A stretch of DNA of 8,425 nt from NCBI GenBank assembly GCA_936941515.1, contig CAKZJI010000350.1, positions 1 to 8,425 on the forward strand, in the 5' to 3' direction. A program made the translations under genes and the position numbers. Below, piece after piece: positions 6,641 through 8,425 of the stretch. Position 1 is the stretch's first letter; the number at the start of each line of letters is the position of its first letter. The notes under the pieces are model-generated. The model saw only the letters and a program-made list of their open reading frames with translations. It ran no database searches and was not told where the DNA came from. Origin of the DNA: an uncultured Propionibacteriaceae bacterium. Its GTDB lineage: Bacteria > Actinomycetota > Actinomycetes > Propionibacteriales > Propionibacteriaceae.

Positions 6641-6865
6641 ATGGGCAGGAAACCACGATCTGAGGAGCAGACCTCGCAACGAGGCGGTGCCGAGGACGGG
6701 ATGGTGGTGCTCAGCTACATCTTGGCGGGTCTGCTGTTCTACGGAGGGCTCGGCTGGCTCGGAGATCATCTCTGGAAAACCTCATGGCTGTTGCCGTTGG
6801 GGCTCATCCTCGGGCTGGTTGCCAGCGTCTACATGATCATCAAGCGATATGGGAGCGGTACATGA
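6641..6865 (+). CDS. Small AtpZ-like two-helix membrane protein
   Basis: The product has 74 residues from this ATG. A charged N-terminal stretch (1-20) is followed by two hydrophobic helices at about 23-42 and 49-67, joined by GWLGDHLWKTSW. A Gly-rich first helix, an Asp in the turn (D42) and a Pro-Leu-Gly (52-54) opening the second helix match the AtpZ/AtpI small-protein family, found just before atpB in many bacteria. AtpZ has been linked with AtpI to Mg2+ or Ca2+ handling and ATP synthase assembly; this is not shown here. A GTG at 6602 would add 13 residues. I prefer the ATG because of the promoter directly upstream, but this start is uncertain, and M21 (6701) is a further option. It overlaps atpB by four bases (ATGA). 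Confidence 0.75.
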   Translation: MGRKPRSEEQTSQRGGAEDGMVVLSYILAGLLFYGGLGWLGDHLWKTSWLLPLGLILGLVASVYMIIKRYGSGT

Positions 6866-7662
6866 ATCCTTGGCTTCTTCCGCTGGAGGGCGGTGACGGT
6901 GGGTACACGCCGCCGAGCGTCAAAGACTTCATCTTTGACACTCCCGTCATCCCCGGTACCCCCACCTGGATGAACAAGCCCTTCTGGCAGGCGCTCATAG
7001 CTGCTCTGCTGGTGGTGCTGCTCTGGTGGCTGGCCTCGCGTCGCCTCAGGGTGCTGCCCTCAAAACGGCAGTTCCTCGCCGAATACCTCTACGAATTCGT
7101 CCGCAACGGCATCGCACGCGACATCCTCCACCACGACTACAGGCGTTTCCTGCCCTACTTGCTCGGCCTGTTCTCCTTCCTGCTGGTCAACAACTGGTTC
7201 GGCGAGACCTTCGTGTTCATGCTCCCGACTTTCAGCAACGTCGGATTCGCCTACGGCCTGGCTTTCCTGTCGTGGTGTGTCTACGTCGGTGCGGGATTCC
7301 GCAAATTCGGCATCGGGTTTCTCAAGAAAGCGCTCATCCCCGAGGGCGTTCGGTGGTATCTCCTGTGGTTGATCATCCCGCTGGAGTTTCTCGCGACGTT
7401 CGTCACCCGCCCAGTCACGCTCGCCCTGCGTCTGTTCGCCAACATGTTCGCCGGGCACTTGGTGGTTCTGGTGTTCGTGGTCGGAGGCTCCTTCCTGTTG
7501 ACCTTCCAGAACAACCTCATGTACAACGTCTCCGGTGCCCTGTCGGTGCTGTTCAGTTTCGCGATCCTGTTCCTGGAGCTGTTCATCGGCGCATTGCAGG
7601 CCTATATTTTCACTGTCCTGACCGCCCAGTACGTGTCGACCTCCGTCTCCGAGGCCCACTGA
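6862..7662 (+). CDS. atpB: F1Fo ATP synthase subunit a
   Basis: Subunit a forms the proton half-channels beside the c-ring. The 266-residue protein has about six hydrophobic segments. The essential arginine is R190, in LALRLFANMFAGH (equivalent to E. coli R210), and the conserved glutamine near the last helix is Q246, in ALQAYIF (E. coli Q252). Position 199 is His and position 239 is Glu, the reverse of the E. coli pair E219/H245. This known reciprocal exchange is also found in mitochondria. The ATG at 6862 overlaps the preceding stop (ATGA), has GGGAG six bases upstream, and gives the expected short N-terminus. A longer in-frame start at 6784 would read through the AtpZ-like gene and is not supported. 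Confidence 0.97.
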   Translation: MNPWLLPLEGGDGGYTPPSVKDFIFDTPVIPGTPTWMNKPFWQALIAALLVVLLWWLASRRLRVLPSKRQFLAEYLYEFVRNGIARDILHHDYRRFLPYLLGLFSFLLVNNWFGETFVFMLPTFSNVGFAYGLAFLSWCVYVGAGFRKFGIGFLKKALIPEGVRWYLLWLIIPLEFLATFVTRPVTLALRLFANMFAGHLVVLVFVVGGSFLLTFQNNLMYNVSGALSVLFSFAILFLELFIGALQAYIFTVLTAQYVSTSVSEAH

Positions 7663-7676
7663 TTCGAAAAATCCGA

Positions 7677-7701
7677 CTCCATCACCAATCCCGGTGAGGA
7701 G
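7677..7701 (+). promoter_or_regulatory. Hairpin just upstream of the atpE ribosome binding site
   Basis: CTCC (7677-7680) pairs with GGAG (7698-7701), and TCACC (7682-7686) pairs with GGTGA (7693-7697). One A is bulged and the loop is AATCCC. The nine-pair stem ends eight bases before AAGGA (7710-7714) of atpE. Being inside the operon with no T-run, it is more likely an mRNA processing or stability element or a translation enhancer than a terminator. Confidence 0.45.
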
Positions 7702-7719
7702 CCATCCGAAAGGAAAACC

Positions 7720-7944
7720 ATGCAGACTCTCCTGGAAATCAACGGCTCGCTCAACATGATCGGATATGCGATCGCCACGATCGCCCCGGCCCTGGGCGTC
7801 GCCTGGATCTTTGCGTCCGTCATCAACGGCACCGCCCGCCAGCCTGAGGCCCGGGGTGCCATGATGAGCACCGCCTTCATCGGCTTTGCCGTGGTTGAGG
7901 CGCTCGCCATCATCGCCATCGCTCTCGCCTTCGTCCTGAAGTAA
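7720..7944 (+). CDS. atpE: F1Fo ATP synthase subunit c
   Basis: Subunit c forms the rotating, proton-carrying ring of Fo. The 74-residue product is a two-helix hairpin of about 10-35 and 47-73, joined by the conserved polar loop RQPEA (40-44). The proton-binding carboxylate is E60 in GFAVVEALA. Helix 1 reads IAPALGVAW, so the positions that normally form the GxGxGxG motif are A22, A24, G26 and A28. Three of the four glycines are replaced by alanine. AAGGA lies five bases before the ATG, and a hairpin lies further upstream. The gene is 57 nt after atpB and 8 nt before atpF. Confidence 0.97.
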   Translation: MQTLLEINGSLNMIGYAIATIAPALGVAWIFASVINGTARQPEARGAMMSTAFIGFAVVEALAIIAIALAFVLK

Positions 7945-7952
7945 GGATCAGC

Positions 7953-8425
7953 GTGGTCCCCGTACCTGGGGCGTTGCTTGAGTCTGGGATTGATCTCGGA
8001 CCCCTTCTGCCCCATCACCTTTCTGAGGTCGTCGTCGGCATTATCTTGATGCTGCTGGTGTTCCTCGTCATGTGGAAGGTCGTCGTTCCTGCCTTCGAGA
8101 AGCTCTACGATGAGCGCTACCAGCGAATCGAGGGCGGCATCCGCCGAGCCGAGCAGGCTGAGGCCAAGGCGGAGGAGGCCTTGGCTGAATACAACGACCA
8201 GCTGAACTCCGCACGCGAGGAGGCCGCCCGCATCCGTGAGGAAGCCAAGACAGCCGGAGCCCAGCTGCTTGCTGAGGCACGAGAGAGGGCCTCCAGGGAA
8301 TCTGATCGGATTCTTGCGGCGGGACGTGCCCAGCTGGAGGCTGAGCGTGCGCAGCTGATGACGGAGCTGCGCGGTGAGATCGGTGGTCTCGCCACCACAC
8401 TCGCCGGCAAGATCGTCGGTGAGTC
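7953..8425 (+). CDS. atpF: F1Fo ATP synthase subunit b (3' end beyond window)
   Basis: Subunit b is the peripheral stalk that ties Fo to F1. The GTG at 7953 opens a frame that runs to the window edge (157 full codons). It encodes a short periplasmic-side N-terminus, one hydrophobic helix at about residues 25-46 with VMWKVVVPAF at its end, and then a long charged, Ala/Glu-rich coiled coil. The latter runs through ERYQRIEGGIRRAEQAE and EEAARIREEAKTAG. This is the classical b architecture. The ribosome binding site AAGGA (7943-7947) overlaps the atpE stop (TAAGGATCAGCGTG) and lies five bases before GTG, so coupling to atpE is likely. The gene is cut only by the window limit; atpH and atpA would be expected next. 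Confidence 0.93.
   Translation, partial: MVPVPGALLESGIDLGPLLPHHLSEVVVGIILMLLVFLVMWKVVVPAFEKLYDERYQRIEGGIRRAEQAEAKAEEALAEYNDQLNSAREEAARIREEAKTAGAQLLAEARERASRESDRILAAGRAQLEAERAQLMTELRGEIGGLATTLAGKIVGE

Noticed and set aside
6784..6861. N-terminal extension of subunit a from an upstream ATG
   Set aside because: It would lie wholly inside the AtpZ-like gene, and the ATG at 6862 has a ribosome binding site and the expected protein start.
7060..7659. Reverse-strand frame opposite atpB
   Set aside because: It is a charged, low-complexity shadow of a membrane protein gene.
1..8425. CRISPR array, insertion sequence, tRNA/rRNA gene or phage or defence genes
   Set aside because: No repeat-spacer pattern, transposase, inverted terminal repeats or tRNA-like folds were seen. 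All genes fit a conserved housekeeping locus.

Overview
The window is an ordinary actinobacterial housekeeping locus, read entirely on the + strand. Its order is rho, rpmE, prfA, prmC, a TsaC/Sua5-type gene, a WecA-type gene, an AtpI-like gene, an AtpZ-like gene, atpB, atpE and atpF (cut by the window end). The same order is known from mycobacteria (rho to atp, the Rv1297-Rv1306 region). The coding GC is high, and start codons are often GTG or TTG. Rho carries an Arg-rich insertion and the stop/start junctions overlap. All this points to a high-GC Actinomycetota genome. A Propionibacteriales-like source is a guess I cannot confirm.

Positions 1-12 match the 3' end of the Illumina adapter, so the left edge is probably a contig end with untrimmed adapter. 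Positions 13-329 hold no gene I recognise. This stretch is less GC-rich (about 55% over 1-300 by hand count). It contains a strong hairpin (87-113), a candidate extended -10 promoter (179-207) and a nested stem-loop (225-264) that would lie in the rho leader.

Region 330-2429 is transcription termination factor Rho followed by ribosomal protein L31. The 126-nt gap between them is full of inverted repeats, a candidate ribosomal-protein leader. Region 2483-6581 is a tight run. Release factor RF1 is followed by PrmC, which methylates its GGQ glutamine. Next come the tRNA t6A enzyme TsaC, a polyprenyl-phosphate sugar-1-phosphate transferase for envelope polymers, and a four-helix AtpI-like protein. 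From prfA to the AtpI-like gene every junction overlaps by 1-8 nt, which suggests translational coupling.

Region 6602-8425 starts the F1Fo ATP synthase operon: a two-helix AtpZ-like protein, subunit a, subunit c and the N-terminal part of subunit b. A candidate promoter lies just before the AtpZ-like gene. A hairpin precedes the atpE ribosome binding site. Helix 1 of subunit c has alanines where glycines are usual. I found no mobile element, CRISPR array, tRNA/rRNA or exotic defence-type system. The points worth a second look are regulatory RNA structures, the c-ring motif and the adapter remnant.
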